From Rhizobium bangladeshense (lineage in GTDB: Bacteria; Pseudomonadota; Alphaproteobacteria; Rhizobiales; Rhizobiaceae): a stretch of DNA of 64,000 bases. Positions 43,685-55,739 of this stretch are shown here, piece by piece; position 1 is the first letter of the stretch; every line of letters begins with the position of its first letter. The notes below the pieces were generated by a model that was not told where the DNA came from, searched no databases, and was given only the letters and a program-made list of their open reading frames with translations. The translations under genes and the position numbers were made by a program. Location of the stretch: contig NZ_LYPL01000009.1 of assembly GCF_001662075.1 (NCBI RefSeq), positions 1 to 64,000 of the forward strand, given 5' to 3'.

Positions 43685-43840
43685 AGCAGCGATGTGGCCT
43701 TTAAAGCCGGCAGCATCAAGCCACAAAAACAAAAAACCGCGTGATCGCTGCCGCAACGATTGAACGGCAGGCCGACATCATTCAGCGCAACGCGGTCTCC
43801 GGAAAGCCGTGCCTGGTATCCGAACTGGTTTGCGCGGTCG

Positions 43841-44134
43841 TCACCCGAGCGAGACGATGAGATCCCGATAGGCAGCCTCCGGGAACGCTTTCAGCGTCTC
43901 GGTGCGGACATTGCCCGCCATGGCGAGCGACAGCGTAAAATGCGCCATCACCGCATCATCGGGCGCCTCGCAGACGGCGACCATGTCGTGTCCGCCCATC
44001 GTCAGGTAGAACTGGTTGATGGAGCCGCCGACGCCGGCGAGCATTTTCTTCGCCGCGTCCAGCCGTTTTGTCGAGTCGCGGACAGTCCGGATGCCTTGGT
44101 CCGTCCAATCGATCAAAAGAATGTAGGTTGTCAT
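43841..44134 (-). CDS. GYD domain protein
   Basis: A 97-residue protein with the GYD-domain pattern: MTTYILLIDWTDQGIRTVRD, then INQFYLTMGGHDMVAVCEAP. The fold is a ferredoxin-like alpha-beta barrel. Unknown function; monocistronic. The 366-bp stretch 44135-44501 on its upstream side contains the rpoD terminator. Confidence 0.85.
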   Translation of the reverse strand: MTTYILLIDWTDQGIRTVRDSTKRLDAAKKMLAGVGGSINQFYLTMGGHDMVAVCEAPDDAVMAHFTLSLAMAGNVRTETLKAFPEAAYRDLIVSLG

Positions 44135-44283
44135 GTCGCACCTCCCGACGGAGGATCGCTCACGCAGGCATACGATCTCGCGTGTGTCGCGATCGATCCT
44201 TTCCCCGTGGCGGGATTATAGGCCTGTCACCAGGCAGGGACAAGAAAGCCACCGGGATCATTGGTGTTAATCACAAAAGCAAA

Positions 44284-44304
44284 AGCCGGGCACAGGGCCC
44301 GGCT
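44284..44304 (-). terminator. Rho-independent terminator of rpoD
   Basis: AGCCGGGC and GCCCGGCT form an 8-bp stem with a 5-base loop. Read leftward, the stem is followed by a TTTTGCTTTT tract. It is 198 bases after the rpoD stop and fits a terminator on the minus strand. Confidence 0.7.
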
Positions 44305-44501
44305 CAGTAATGATAAACCCAGCTCGCTGCCTGACGTCATCCTCGGCCTTGTGCTGCTTTGTGCCGAGGATCTGCTGCCCTGCGAAACGGAGGCAGATGC
44401 CCCGGGACAGCCCGAGCATGACGAAAGAAGAGTTGGCTCGCTTCGTCAGCAGGTTGAGCCGGGCATAAAGCCCGGCATTCCCATCAAGATGTTATCGAAA
44501 C

Positions 44502-46556
<2,055 letters not shown>

Positions 46557-47083
46557 TTATATCGTCGCCTTCCTGACGCTATCCAATCTCGCTACGGTGA
46601 ATGGGCCGCCTCAGGGCCGGACGCGTCGCGCGCGCCGCCCTAGAATCACCTATGCCCACCTAACGGGATGACATTTAAAGCCTGATTAACCACGATCGCC
46701 GGCACCGGACAGCAAAGCTTTTTTGCTTTTGGATTTCCGGCCATGGTTGCGCGATCCGCCTTGACCCAGTTCACCGTTTCAACAAGTCGAACGGTGATTC
46801 CCACATTTTTTGTTCTCGTCAAGCTTTTCCAGAAAAAAAGCTCACGAATCATCGGAAAAAGCCTTATCCACAGGCTTTGAACCGCGGCTGCGATTGCGAA
46901 CCTTATTTAAGAAGCAGCGAACAAAAGACAAGGGCAGCAAAGATTTTGCCCGCTGCAACTATTATTGCGGCCGTTTGGGCAGGTGTGGCGGGGATATTAT
47001 GCCCTCCTTCCGGGCGGATATCGGCCCGGCCGACGGAGGCTGTCGCCGGGCCAAGAACTAACGTTCGAATTGGTCGCGGTTTT
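46557..47083. other. Intergenic region upstream of rpoD
   Basis: This 527-bp gap must hold the rpoD promoter and leader. It is AT-richer just before rpoD. I see no convincing gene; short open frames on the plus strand lack ribosome sites and domains. Confidence 0.5.
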
Positions 47084-47383
47084 TCATACGCGCGATGTTT
47101 GCCGCCCTGCCCGCTCGCGGACCTCGTCCCGAAACAGCTGTCTGAAGTCTCGAAAGGTGTCGAAGCCTACATGGCGAGCCGCACGCATGACCGTCGACGG
47201 CGAAACCGCGCAAGTCACCGCCACGGAAGACGCGCTTCCGAAAGCAACCAGATCGGGATGCCGGAAGGCTAACTCCAGGATTTGTTTGACCGCAGCGGGA
47301 TAATCCCCGCCTGTCCCCGCGATTGCGCTTCGTAGTTCGCTGACACTGGTCGGCCGTATTTTCGCACTGAGAGAACTTTCCAT
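47084..47383 (-). pseudogene. RpiR-type regulator reduced to its HTH domain
   Basis: A 99-residue product with the RpiR N-terminal helix-turn-helix pattern (PDLVAFGSASSVAVTCAVSP and STVMRAARHVGFDTFRDFRQ). Normal RpiR proteins (about 280 residues) continue into a SIS sugar-phosphate domain; here a stop follows RERAGRQTSRV. ATG at 47383 has AGGAG 8 bases upstream, so the start region is intact. It stands just downstream of the sugar operon, so it may be a cut-down former regulator. A functional DNA-binding stub is possible. Confidence 0.55.
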
Positions 47384-47497
47384 AGATTTCTCCTGTCTCC
47401 GATATCGCTCATCCACCGCCGTGGGAGGCGACGCCTTGCCACCGTTGACGGCCCGCACATTAGCGGGAGGTTACTCTCCCCCGCCCAACGCACTCGC

Positions 47498-48457
47498 TCA
47501 AATCGCCTGCGGCTTGTAATCGCTTGGGGCTACCGGCATCACGCCCCGCAGCAGGGCAATGGACTTCTCCAATCCTTCGAGGCTGTTCAGAAGGACGTCT
47601 TCGTGCTCGATCGATAGCCAGCCATCATAGCCGGCCATCTTCAGCCGGTAGCAAAACTGCCGCCACCATTCTTCGCCGTGGCCGAAACCGAGCGTGATGT
47701 AGGACCAGCTACGCGCTGGAATATCCATCAAGCCCCCGTTCTCGAGCAGACTTGTGACGGCCTGTTTGGGACCATTGAGGAAGGTGTCCTTGGCATGAAC
47801 GTGATAGAGAGCGTCGCCAAGCGCTTCGGCGGCAACAAGAGGATCTGCGCCCATCCAGAAGAGGTGCGACGGATCCAGGTTCGCGCCGACGACCGGCCCC
47901 ACGGCTTGGCGCAGCTTCAGCAGCGACGGCACATTGTAGACGCACTGGTTGCCGTGGAGTTCCAGCGCGATGCGCTCGACGCCATGGCTCTCGGCAAGCG
48001 CGACGATCCTTGTCCAGAACGGCAGGAGCTTTTCTTCCCACTGGTAGCGGAGAATCGCCTGTGTTTCAGGCGGCCACGATGACACGACCCAGTTCGGCAT
48101 CGTGTCCGTCGCGCTGCCGGCGGGAAGCCCGGACATGGCGCAGACGGTCTTGATCCCCAATTCGCCAGCCACGCGGATCGTGTCCTCGAGACCCCGTTCC
48201 TGCGCGGGATCGGTCGGATGCAGAGGATTGCCGTTGGCGTTCAGACTGATCACTTCCAGTCCGCGCTTGGCGAAGGCATCAAGGAACGACTTCTGCGCGA
48301 TCCTGTCCCGGAGGATCATCGGCAGATTAAAATGCGGCGCAGTCGACCAGCCGCAAGTGTTGACCTCGACGCCGGATACGCCCAGTCGTTGAGCGTGGTC
48401 CAGCATTGCCTCAAACGGCAGTCCGCCGAGGCTGTCCGATACGAATCCCAGCCTCAT
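47498..48457 (-). CDS. Sugar phosphate isomerase/epimerase (xylose isomerase-like TIM barrel)
   Basis: A 319-residue AP-endonuclease-2/xylose-isomerase-like TIM barrel (MRLGFVSDSLGGLPFEAML at the start; metal-binding Glu in ERIALELHGNQ, His in VGANLDPSHLFW and YHVHAKDTFLNG). ATG at 48457 overlaps the dehydrogenase stop by 4 bases. In such operons this enzyme and a Gfo/Idh dehydrogenase process the imported sugar or polyol, as in inositol catabolism. The substrate is not known. Confidence 0.85.
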   Translation of the reverse strand: MRLGFVSDSLGGLPFEAMLDHAQRLGVSGVEVNTCGWSTAPHFNLPMILRDRIAQKSFLDAFAKRGLEVISLNANGNPLHPTDPAQERGLEDTIRVAGELGIKTVCAMSGLPAGSATDTMPNWVVSSWPPETQAILRYQWEEKLLPFWTRIVALAESHGVERIALELHGNQCVYNVPSLLKLRQAVGPVVGANLDPSHLFWMGADPLVAAEALGDALYHVHAKDTFLNGPKQAVTSLLENGGLMDIPARSWSYITLGFGHGEEWWRQFCYRLKMAGYDGWLSIEHEDVLLNSLEGLEKSIALLRGVMPVAPSDYKPQAI

Positions 48458-49458
48458 GCGTAAAACTCCGGTTTGCTGATCATATCGACAGGCATCTTGC
48501 GGCCCTCGTTCAACGCTCTGACGCCGGCTTCGGCGACCATCGCCGCGCAGTATCCATCCCAACTGCTCGACGCGATGTCCGGGAACGCACCGGTCTCGGC
48601 GAAACGAAGGAAGGCGCGGTTCTGACGGCGGTAGGCTTCCGCGTATCTGCCCCGCCAATCCGCGTCATAACTTGTGCTTTGGCCGAGTTGGCTGTCGACA
48701 CGGGTATGGTTGACAGGGTTCATGGCGATGGTCGCCTTCTCCCCCACCAGTTCCGCACGAACGTCATACCCGTAGGCGGCGTTGTTGTTGATCTCGATGT
48801 TGACGAGCTGACCGTCCACCGTCTCCAGCACCATGTAGACCGGCGCGACCAAACTGTCGGAGCGCTTGGGCTGGAAGGCAGAGATCGTTGCGTATTCGGT
48901 ACCGAGCACATGCCGGACGACGTCGAACTCATGGGGAGCGGAATTGGTGATTGCCATCGCTCCGGTGAAGTCCGAGGCGGGCGTCGCGACGTTGCGATGA
49001 AAATTGTGCATCATCAAAGGGCGTCCAAGCGCGCCTTCCTTCAGCGCCCGCTTCATCTCGACGTATGACTGGTCGAAGCGGCGCATGAACCCGAGCATGA
49101 TGTATTTCGCGCCCGCGGCCTCTTCGGCCTGCATGATCTCTACGCATTCTTTGGATGATTGCGACAGGGGTTTCTCACAAAGAACGCGCTTGCCCGCCCT
49201 TATGCAGGACAACGACAATGGCGCGTGAGTGAAGTCCGGGCTTGCGATGATGACTGCATCAACGTCCGGGCGGTCGGCGACGCGGCTGGGGTTGGCATCT
49301 GCATCGTGAGCACCATATGCATCGGCCACGTTCCGGGCACGGTTAGCATCCATATCGCAGACCAACTGGAGGCTCGCTCCTGGCAAGTCTTCCGCCACGA
49401 TCCTTGCATGATCGGCTCCCATCAGTCCCGCCCCGATAATGGCGATCCTTGTTGTCAT
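48454..49458 (-). CDS. Gfo/Idh/MocA family oxidoreductase
   Basis: A 334-residue NAD(P)-dependent dehydrogenase. The Rossmann motif IAIIGAGLMGADHARIV (residues 4-20) and EKPLSQS with the catalytic Lys are visible. ATG at 49458 with AGGAA upstream; a longer frame would run into the intergenic gap. It comes between the binding protein and the isomerase, in the same direction. It resembles inositol-dehydrogenase-like enzymes; substrate unconfirmed. Confidence 0.88.
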   Translation of the reverse strand: MTTRIAIIGAGLMGADHARIVAEDLPGASLQLVCDMDANRARNVADAYGAHDADANPSRVADRPDVDAVIIASPDFTHAPLSLSCIRAGKRVLCEKPLSQSSKECVEIMQAEEAAGAKYIMLGFMRRFDQSYVEMKRALKEGALGRPLMMHNFHRNVATPASDFTGAMAITNSAPHEFDVVRHVLGTEYATISAFQPKRSDSLVAPVYMVLETVDGQLVNIEINNNAAYGYDVRAELVGEKATIAMNPVNHTRVDSQLGQSTSYDADWRGRYAEAYRRQNRAFLRFAETGAFPDIASSSWDGYCAAMVAEAGVRALNEGRKMPVDMISKPEFYA

Positions 49459-49567
49459 TTCGATATTCCTGTCGCTAAAGAACCGGTGGTTTCGGCATGG
49501 CGAACCTGACGGTCGCCAGAGATAGCGGTGCCGGGAAACAGTCCCGGCACGCGCCCTTGGGAGGGTT

Positions 49568-50491
49568 TTATTTCTTAGCGTACTGATCGACATTGTCCTT
49601 GGTGATCGAAGCAAACGGCACCAGCTTTTCGGCCGGAGCTTCCTCGCCCTTCTTGATCCCCTCGACGACTTCGAAAGCAGCCTTCGCCTGACCTGCGGCG
49701 TCCTGGAAGATGGTCTGGGACATCGTGCCGGCTTTGATGGCGCTCAGCGCATCGGCCGTCCCGTCGACACCTGAGATCATCACGCCCTTGAGCCGATCAG
49801 CACCCTGAAGCGCTTCCAACGCCCCGAGCGCCATCTGGTCGTTGGCCGCGACGATTGCCTCGAACTTCGGAAAGCTCTGAATCCAATCTTCCGTGACCTT
49901 CATGCCTTCCGCGCGGTCATAGTTGGCCGAGAGGCTGGCAAGGGTGGCAACGTCCGAACGGCCCAGCGCATCCTCAAAGCCCTTCTTGCGCTCCTGCGTG
50001 TGCGAGAGCCCAGGCGTGCCTTCGAGGTAGAGGATTTTTGCGTCCTTCGGCAGATGCTGCTTCATGTACTCGCCCTGGAGGCGGCCGGCATCGATGTTCT
50101 TCGAGCCAACGAAGGTGTACTTGCCGCCAGCAGATTGGATGCCGAGAGCGATGACCGGAATGCCAGCCTGGTTGGCCTTCTCGACGCCCGGTACGATGCC
50201 CTGATAGTCGACCGGAACGACGACGATGGCATTGACTTTTTGCGCAATGAAATTGTCGATCTGGTCGAGCTGTTTGCTGACGTCGTTGTTGGCGTCGGAG
50301 AAATTCACTTCGACTGCCGGATCCGATTTCGATGCTTCGATGAAGGCGTTCTTGCGTGCCATCACGAAGACATCGGTGTCCGCCATATTGGCGTAACCGA
50401 CAACGAACTTGTCGGCGGCGATTGCAGCGCCCGCAGAGAGTGCAGCGACGGATACGGCGCATGCGACAGCGAGTTGAGCGATGAGTTTCAT
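49568..50491 (-). CDS. Periplasmic sugar-binding protein, ribose/RbsB type
   Basis: A 307-residue protein with a signal peptide (MKLIAQLAVACAVSVAALSA, cut after AIA near residue 25) and the Peripla_BP_4 fold: VVVPVDYQGIVPGVEKANQA, AILYLEGTPGLSHTQERKKG-type segment and VAANDQMALGALEALQG. It follows the permease by 96 bases, so binding protein and downstream enzymes may be separately translated. The ligand is a sugar or polyol of CUT2-type systems. Confidence 0.9.
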   Translation of the reverse strand: MKLIAQLAVACAVSVAALSAGAAIAADKFVVGYANMADTDVFVMARKNAFIEASKSDPAVEVNFSDANNDVSKQLDQIDNFIAQKVNAIVVVPVDYQGIVPGVEKANQAGIPVIALGIQSAGGKYTFVGSKNIDAGRLQGEYMKQHLPKDAKILYLEGTPGLSHTQERKKGFEDALGRSDVATLASLSANYDRAEGMKVTEDWIQSFPKFEAIVAANDQMALGALEALQGADRLKGVMISGVDGTADALSAIKAGTMSQTIFQDAAGQAKAAFEVVEGIKKGEEAPAEKLVPFASITKDNVDQYAKK

Positions 50492-50587
50492 AGGGTCCTC
50501 CCATAGAGTTCAGGTTCATTCCAAAGGCGGGAAATCCACGCCGACACAGAGGTGTTTCCAGGGAAGTTTCCCGCCCTAGAACTTCGA

Positions 50588-51598
50588 TCATGCCTTCTTC
50601 TTGCTGCGGGCAGACTTGGTCCAGACATCAAGGATCACGGCGATCGCGATGATCAGACCCTTGATGATCTGCTGCCAGTACGAGCTGACATTCATGAGAT
50701 TGAGCATGTTGTTGATCACGCCGATGATCATCGATCCGATAATCGTGCCCGTGATGGTTCCGGTGCCACCCATCAGGCTGGTACCACCGACGACGACAGC
50801 GGTGATTGCGTCGAACTCGTAGCCGACACCGCCGGCGGGTTGACCCGAATTGATGCGGGACATGAGCACGATGCCGGCGACCGCACACAAAATGCCGTTG
50901 AAGATGAACGCCTTCACGACGATGCTGTCCGGATTAATGCCGGAGGCACGGGCGGCGCGTTCGTTGCCGCCAACGGCATAGACGTATCGGCCGAACTTTG
51001 TCTTGTTGAGCAGGATCCAGGAAATAACGATGACGACTGCCAGGATGAGCACTGAGATCGGCACCGGGCCGAGCGAGCCCTGGCCGATCACTCTGAAATC
51101 TCCGAGCCCCGTCACCGGCGAGCCGCCCGTGTAAAGGAGCACGGCGCCGCGTGCGACCGTCGTCATTGCCAAAGTCATGATGAATGATGGAATGCGGAAG
51201 AAGGTGATAACGAAGCCGTTGATGGCACCCGTCAAAATGCCGACGGCCACGCCGGCGACCACGGCGAGTATCACGCTTCCAGTCACAGCCATCACGCTGG
51301 CGGCCATGACACCACAGAGCGCAAGGACGGACCCCAACGAGACGTCGATGTGCCCCAGGATGATGATAAAGGTGACGCCGCAGGCGAGAAGGCTGACCAC
51401 GACCACCTGACGCAGAACGTTGGTCAGGTTGGCTTCCGTCAGAAACGTCGGGCTCAAGATCGAGGCGAGAATGCAGATTCCCACGAAGATCAGGACCGTG
51501 CCGAATTTGCGGTAGATCTCAGAGAAGCTCATGCTGCGAAGGCCCAAAATCGCCTGGCCTTCTCGTTTCACGGTCGCTTCTGCAGGTTCGATGCTCAT
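50588..51598 (-). CDS. ABC sugar permease, RbsC type
   Basis: A 336-residue CUT2 inner-membrane permease with eight to ten hydrophobic segments. The conserved GGxSLxGG-type motif is seen in AVVVGGTSLMGGTGTITGT and the middle GINVxxVK-like region. ATG at 51598 overlaps the ATPase stop by one base (TGATG). It works with the duplicated ATPase and the RbsB-type protein. Confidence 0.9.
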   Translation of the reverse strand: MSIEPAEATVKREGQAILGLRSMSFSEIYRKFGTVLIFVGICILASILSPTFLTEANLTNVLRQVVVVSLLACGVTFIIILGHIDVSLGSVLALCGVMAASVMAVTGSVILAVVAGVAVGILTGAINGFVITFFRIPSFIMTLAMTTVARGAVLLYTGGSPVTGLGDFRVIGQGSLGPVPISVLILAVVIVISWILLNKTKFGRYVYAVGGNERAARASGINPDSIVVKAFIFNGILCAVAGIVLMSRINSGQPAGGVGYEFDAITAVVVGGTSLMGGTGTITGTIIGSMIIGVINNMLNLMNVSSYWQQIIKGLIIAIAVILDVWTKSARSKKKA

Positions 51599-53169
51599 CA
51601 ATGTCCTCCCGTCGCGAGGCGCATGATGCTTTCCTGCGTGGCCTCGTCTCTTGTTAGTTCGCCCGTGACCCGTCCCTCACTCATCACCACGACACGATCA
51701 CTCATGCCCAGGATCTCGGGCAGCTCGGATGAGATCATGATGATCGCGAGCCCCTGGCGGGCGAACTCGGTCATCAGCCTGTGGATCTCGGATTTGGACC
51801 CCACGTCGATACCGCGCGTGGGCTCGTCGAGAATGAGCAGCTTCAGATCGCCGAGCAGCCACTTGGCGAGAACGATTTTCTGTTGATTGCCACCGCTCAG
51901 GTTCTCCGCCATCATCGCCGTGTCCGGCGTCTTGATCTGCAGCATCTTGATCATCCGCTGGGCCGCCGCCTCCTGCCGCCGCTCGCTGATGAGGAGGCCG
52001 GACGCGAACTTCTTCAGGTTCGCCAGCGATATGTTCTCGCCCACGGACCGGCAGAGCACGAGACCTTCCGCCTTACGATCTTCGGAGACCATCGCGATTC
52101 CGTTAGCGATCGCTTCCTTCGGTGAATTGATCTTCAGGGGCTTTCCGTTCAGACGGACGACTCCTGCGTCCGCGGCGTCCAGGCCAAAAATGACGCGCGC
52201 CACTTCCGTGCGCCCGGCACCGATCAGGCCAGAAAAACCGACGATTTCACCGGCTCGCACATTGAAGCTCACCTTCTCGAAAGTCCCGTAACGAGATAGG
52301 CTCTCCACCGAGAGCACAACGTCGCCGATCGGAACCTCTTCCTTCGGAAAAATGCTGGAAATGGTACGCCCGACCATTTGAGAAATCAGCTTTGCCGGAT
52401 GGTATTCGGCTGCTGGAGCAGCGGCAATGAACTGGCCATCCCGCATCACCGTAATGTCGTCGGCGATCTGGAAGATCTCGTCCATCTTGTGGGTGATGTA
52501 GATGATGGCGACGCCGGCTGCCTTCAGATCTGCGATCTGCCGGAAGAGCATTGCCACTTCCGTGTCGCTGATGGCTGACGTCGGCTCGTCCATGATCACG
52601 AGAGAAGCCTCTCGCGAAATCGCCTTGACGATCTCGATGAGCTGCATCGTCGCGATAGAAAGGTCGCGCATCTTCGTTTCGGGACTGTACTTCAGGCCTA
52701 TGCGATCGAGGAGCGTCTTGGTGTCGGAGTTCATGCGGGCAAAATCGACGAAGTGGGACAGCACCCCCGACTGACCATACGTGGGCTCACGACCGAGAAA
52801 GATGTTTTCGGCAATCGTCAGGTCGAGCACCGGGCTAAGCTCCTGATGGATCATCGAGATGCCGCGATCCAGCGCCGCCGCAGCGTTCTGGTGATCAAGC
52901 TTCTCGCCCTTAAAAAGGATTTCGCCGCCGTCGATTGCGTAGATGCCGCTCAGGATCTTCATGAGCGTCGATTTGCCGGCCCCGTTCTCGCCCACGAGAA
53001 CATGCACGCTGCCGGCTCGGACCTTCAGGTTCATGCCATCGAGAGCGAGCACGCCGGGAAAGGTCTTGGTGATCGAGCGCATCTCCAGAACGAACCCATC
53101 CACCTTGTCGATGGACGTGCGTATTCCTTCGCCGCTTGAAGGCGGCGCCTTCTTCAAGGTCGCAGGCAT
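51598..53169 (-). CDS. ABC sugar ATPase with two nucleotide-binding domains, RbsA type
   Basis: A 523-residue CUT2 ATPase. The first domain has Walker A GENGAGKSTLMK and DEPTSAIS. The second has GLIGAGRTEVARV in place of a canonical Walker A, as expected for this family, then LSGGNQQKIVLAKWL and LDEPTRGIDVG. GGAGGAC stands upstream of ATG. It is the first gene of the operon, divergent from the LacI regulator. Confidence 0.93.
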   Translation of the reverse strand: MPATLKKAPPSSGEGIRTSIDKVDGFVLEMRSITKTFPGVLALDGMNLKVRAGSVHVLVGENGAGKSTLMKILSGIYAIDGGEILFKGEKLDHQNAAAALDRGISMIHQELSPVLDLTIAENIFLGREPTYGQSGVLSHFVDFARMNSDTKTLLDRIGLKYSPETKMRDLSIATMQLIEIVKAISREASLVIMDEPTSAISDTEVAMLFRQIADLKAAGVAIIYITHKMDEIFQIADDITVMRDGQFIAAAPAAEYHPAKLISQMVGRTISSIFPKEEVPIGDVVLSVESLSRYGTFEKVSFNVRAGEIVGFSGLIGAGRTEVARVIFGLDAADAGVVRLNGKPLKINSPKEAIANGIAMVSEDRKAEGLVLCRSVGENISLANLKKFASGLLISERRQEAAAQRMIKMLQIKTPDTAMMAENLSGGNQQKIVLAKWLLGDLKLLILDEPTRGIDVGSKSEIHRLMTEFARQGLAIIMISSELPEILGMSDRVVVMSEGRVTGELTRDEATQESIMRLATGGH

Positions 53170-53248
53170 GAAAGCGAGTCCTCCAAATGAGAGGACTCTC
53201 CCAAGTCCTCTAGCCAGATTGGCCTTTATAGCCTCATGAAATCAGCCA

Positions 53249-53323
53249 AATTTCTAGAAATTGTCAATTAACAGCTAGATTTTACTCCCAGAACCTCTCA
53301 TAATTACTTTCATGAAATGAGAG
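53249..53323. promoter_or_regulatory. Candidate LacI operators in the divergent gap
   Basis: AATTTCTAGAAATT (53249-53262, perfect 14-bp palindrome) and TTTCATGAAA (53308-53317) flank the region. CTCTCAT/ATGAGAG (53295-53301 with 53317-53323) surrounds the second. Two palindromes spaced by about 56 bases could be bound by the LacI protein that starts at 53330. Confidence 0.5.
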
Positions 53324-53329
53324 ATTTAT

Positions 53330-54364
53330 ATGTCACGCCCCACTATTCCGGATCTTGCAAAAGCTGCTCGCGTCAGCATTTCAACGGTCGATCGCGTCCT
53401 TAACGGCCGCGACCCGGTACGCCCGCAAACTGCCGAGCGGGTCCTCAATGCTGCTAAACAAATCGGCTTTCACGGTGTGACAGCCATTGAGCGGCGACTG
53501 GAGTCAGACAAGCCCGTCATCAAGTTCGGCTTCCTCCTGAAACAGTCGCACCGCAAGCTCTACCGGATGTGGGCGGAAGTTCTGAAGGCCGCCACTGAAG
53601 CCTATCCCGGCGCGTATGGGCGGTCGATAGTCAGGTTCATGGATGACCTCGCGCCAGATAAGGCGGCGGAGGCGATATACTCCCTCAGTCGGGAGGCCGA
53701 CGTCATCGGAATGATCACTTCCGACCATCCGCAGGTGAACCACGCCGTTGATGGTCTCGCGGCGGAGGGTATTCCGGTGGTCACGATGATATCCGACATC
53801 TCTACCGCAGCTCGCGCGGGATTTGTGGGAAACGACTGCGTGAAGAAGGGCCGTACGGCCGCCTGGTTCATCGCCGGGCTGAACGCCAACGGCGGCAAAG
53901 CGTCCGTCTTTGTAGGAAGCCACCGATATCTGGCCCAGGAACTCAACGAAATGGGCTTTCGATCGTATTTTCGAGAAAGCGCTCCAGGCTTCCAAATGTT
54001 GGAAACAATCGCCACTCTCGAAGAGCCGGAAATTGCCTACGAAGCCACGCGGCGTCTCCTGCAGACAGAACCCGACTGGGTTGGACTGTACGTCGCCGGC
54101 GGAGGCATCACGGGCGTAATGCGGGCGCTTAGAGAGGATAGCGGACCGGTCGCAAAACGACTGGTCGTGATAGCTCACGAGCTTACGAACGAAACCAGGG
54201 CAGGTCTCGCAGAGGGAATAATCAAGGTGGTGCTGTCTCATCCTGCGAAATTGCTGGCAGAGACCTTGGTACGGGCAATGGCGGAAGCGCTCGATGTCGA
54301 TCGGGCCGCAACCGTTTCACAGCATATCGTCCCCTTCGACTTCTACTCCGCGACTAATATATGA
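53330..54364 (+). CDS. LacI-family transcriptional regulator
   Basis: A 344-residue repressor. The N-terminal HTH PTIPDLAKAARVSISTVDRVL and hinge (VRPQTAERVLNAAKQIGF) are typical, followed by a type I periplasmic-binding-like effector domain with SFVG-type ligand segments and VLSHPAKLLAETLV. It is divergent from the ribose-type operon, which it probably controls. The TVDRVLN variant suggests an unusual operator preference. Confidence 0.9.
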   Translation: MSRPTIPDLAKAARVSISTVDRVLNGRDPVRPQTAERVLNAAKQIGFHGVTAIERRLESDKPVIKFGFLLKQSHRKLYRMWAEVLKAATEAYPGAYGRSIVRFMDDLAPDKAAEAIYSLSREADVIGMITSDHPQVNHAVDGLAAEGIPVVTMISDISTAARAGFVGNDCVKKGRTAAWFIAGLNANGGKASVFVGSHRYLAQELNEMGFRSYFRESAPGFQMLETIATLEEPEIAYEATRRLLQTEPDWVGLYVAGGGITGVMRALREDSGPVAKRLVVIAHELTNETRAGLAEGIIKVVLSHPAKLLAETLVRAMAEALDVDRAATVSQHIVPFDFYSATNI

Positions 54365-54438
54365 ACCCGGTCTGCAGCAGGCGGCGGCACCAAGGCGAGA
54401 GGCGAAGGCGATTTGCCGCAACGGCAACTTGCTTCATG

Positions 54439-54455
54439 GGAGCATGTCATGCTCC
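54439..54455. terminator. Hairpin between lacI-type gene and tdh
   Basis: GGAGCATG and CATGCTCC around one base, immediately before the tdh stop codon (54456). It falls in the 91-bp gap between two convergent genes, so it may terminate one or both. Confidence 0.4.
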
Positions 54456-55493
54456 TCACACCCAATCCATCACGACCTTGCCCGAATTGCCCGACCGCAT
54501 CGCCTCGAAGCCGTCACGGAATTCGTCGATCTTAATGCGATGGGTGATGATCGGCGAAAGATCGAGGCCACCCTGGACGAATGCAATCATTTTGTACCAG
54601 GTCTCGAACATCTCACGGCCGTAAATGCCCTTCAGATTGAGCATCTTGAAGATCACCTTGTTCCAGTCGATCTCGAAGCCCGCCGGCGCAATGCCGAGAA
54701 TGGCGATCTTGCCGCCATTGTTCATCTTGTCGATCATGTCGCGGAAGGCGGGTGCAGCACCCGACATTTCGAGCCCGACGTCGAAGCCCTCGGTCATGCC
54801 GATCGCCTTCATCACGTCGGCGAGATTTTCCTTTGAGGCGTCGACGACGTGGTCGATGCCGAGCTTGCGCGCCAGATCCAGCCGATGCGGATTGATATCG
54901 GTGATGACGACCTTGCGGGCGCCGGATCGCTTGGCGACCAGCGCACCCATGATGCCGATCGGCCCGGCGCCGGTGACGAGCACGTCCTCGCCGACGAGAT
55001 CGAAGGAGAGCGCGGTGTGCACGGCATTGCCGAACGGATCGAAGATCGCCGCGATCTCATCGAAAATATCGTCCGGGATCGGCACGACATTGCTTTCGGG
55101 AATGCAGACGAACTCGCCGAACGAACCCGGCCGGTTGACGCCGACGCCGAGCGTGTTGCGGCAGAGATGCCCCCTGCCCGCCCGGCAGTTGCGGCACTTG
55201 CCGCAGACGATATGCCCTTCGCCGGAAACCCGCTCGCCGACATGATAGCGGGTGACCGCCGAACCGATCTCGGCGATCTCGCCGCAAAATTCATGGCCGA
55301 CGACCATCGGCACCGGAATGGTCTTCTGCGCCCACTGGTCCCAGTTCCAGATATGGACGTCGGTGCCGCAGATCGCCGATTTCTTCACCCGGATCAGCAC
55401 ATCGTTCGGCCCGACCTCCGGCACCGGCACATTCTCCATCCATAGCCCGACCTCGGGCTTCGATTTGACCAGCGCCTTCATCATGTTCGACAT
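54456..55493 (-). CDS. tdh: L-threonine 3-dehydrogenase
   Basis: Oxidises L-threonine to 2-amino-3-ketobutyrate with NAD+. A 345-residue zinc medium-chain dehydrogenase: the catalytic-zinc Cys in [15 protein letters not shown] and His-Glu in [10 protein letters not shown], the structural-zinc Cys cluster [15 protein letters not shown] and the Rossmann motif [20 protein letters not shown] at 55493 ([14 protein letters not shown]) matches homologues. It lies downstream of kbl in the same direction and acts with it. Confidence 0.95.
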   Translation of the reverse strand: MSNMMKALVKSKPEVGLWMENVPVPEVGPNDVLIRVKKSAICGTDVHIWNWDQWAQKTIPVPMVVGHEFCGEIAEIGSAVTRYHVGERVSGEGHIVCGKCRNCRAGRGHLCRNTLGVGVNRPGSFGEFVCIPESNVVPIPDDIFDEIAAIFDPFGNAVHTALSFDLVGEDVLVTGAGPIGIMGALVAKRSGARKVVITDINPHRLDLARKLGIDHVVDASKENLADVMKAIGMTEGFDVGLEMSGAAPAFRDMIDKMNNGGKIAILGIAPAGFEIDWNKVIFKMLNLKGIYGREMFETWYKMIAFVQGGLDLSPIITHRIKIDEFRDGFEAMRSGNSGKVVMDWV

Positions 55494-55509
55494 ATATCCC
55501 ACCTTTGCT

Positions 55510-55735
55510 TGGCGCCAACTTCGCTATTCCCTCTTCTCCCCAGCGGGAAGAAGGTGCCCGTAGGGCGGATGAGGGGGCGGCACGCCACGCCGTCAAATCC
55601 TCGTTTGTTTCTCGCTCAACGCTCGAAACGTCGCTTCGCTCCGGCCCCTCATCTGTCCTGCCGGACTAACCAGGAGCAAGCCACCGGTCTCGCCCCGTCC
55701 TTCGGACCCCCGCTGGGGAGAAGAGGGAGCAAGCT
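55510..55735. repeat. Intergenic repeat-bearing gap between kbl and tdh
   Basis: This 246-bp gap has imperfect CTTCTCCC/GGGAAGAAG and GGGGAGAAGAGGG cores of the RIME-like element, twice. No gene is visible. It may separate or stabilise parts of the kbl-tdh message. Confidence 0.5.
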
Positions 55736-55739
55736 TCGC

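Noticed and set aside
46810..47303. Several plus-strand frames between rpoD and the RpiR remnant.
   Set aside because: No ribosome sites or domains, and they cross the RpiR gene in antisense.
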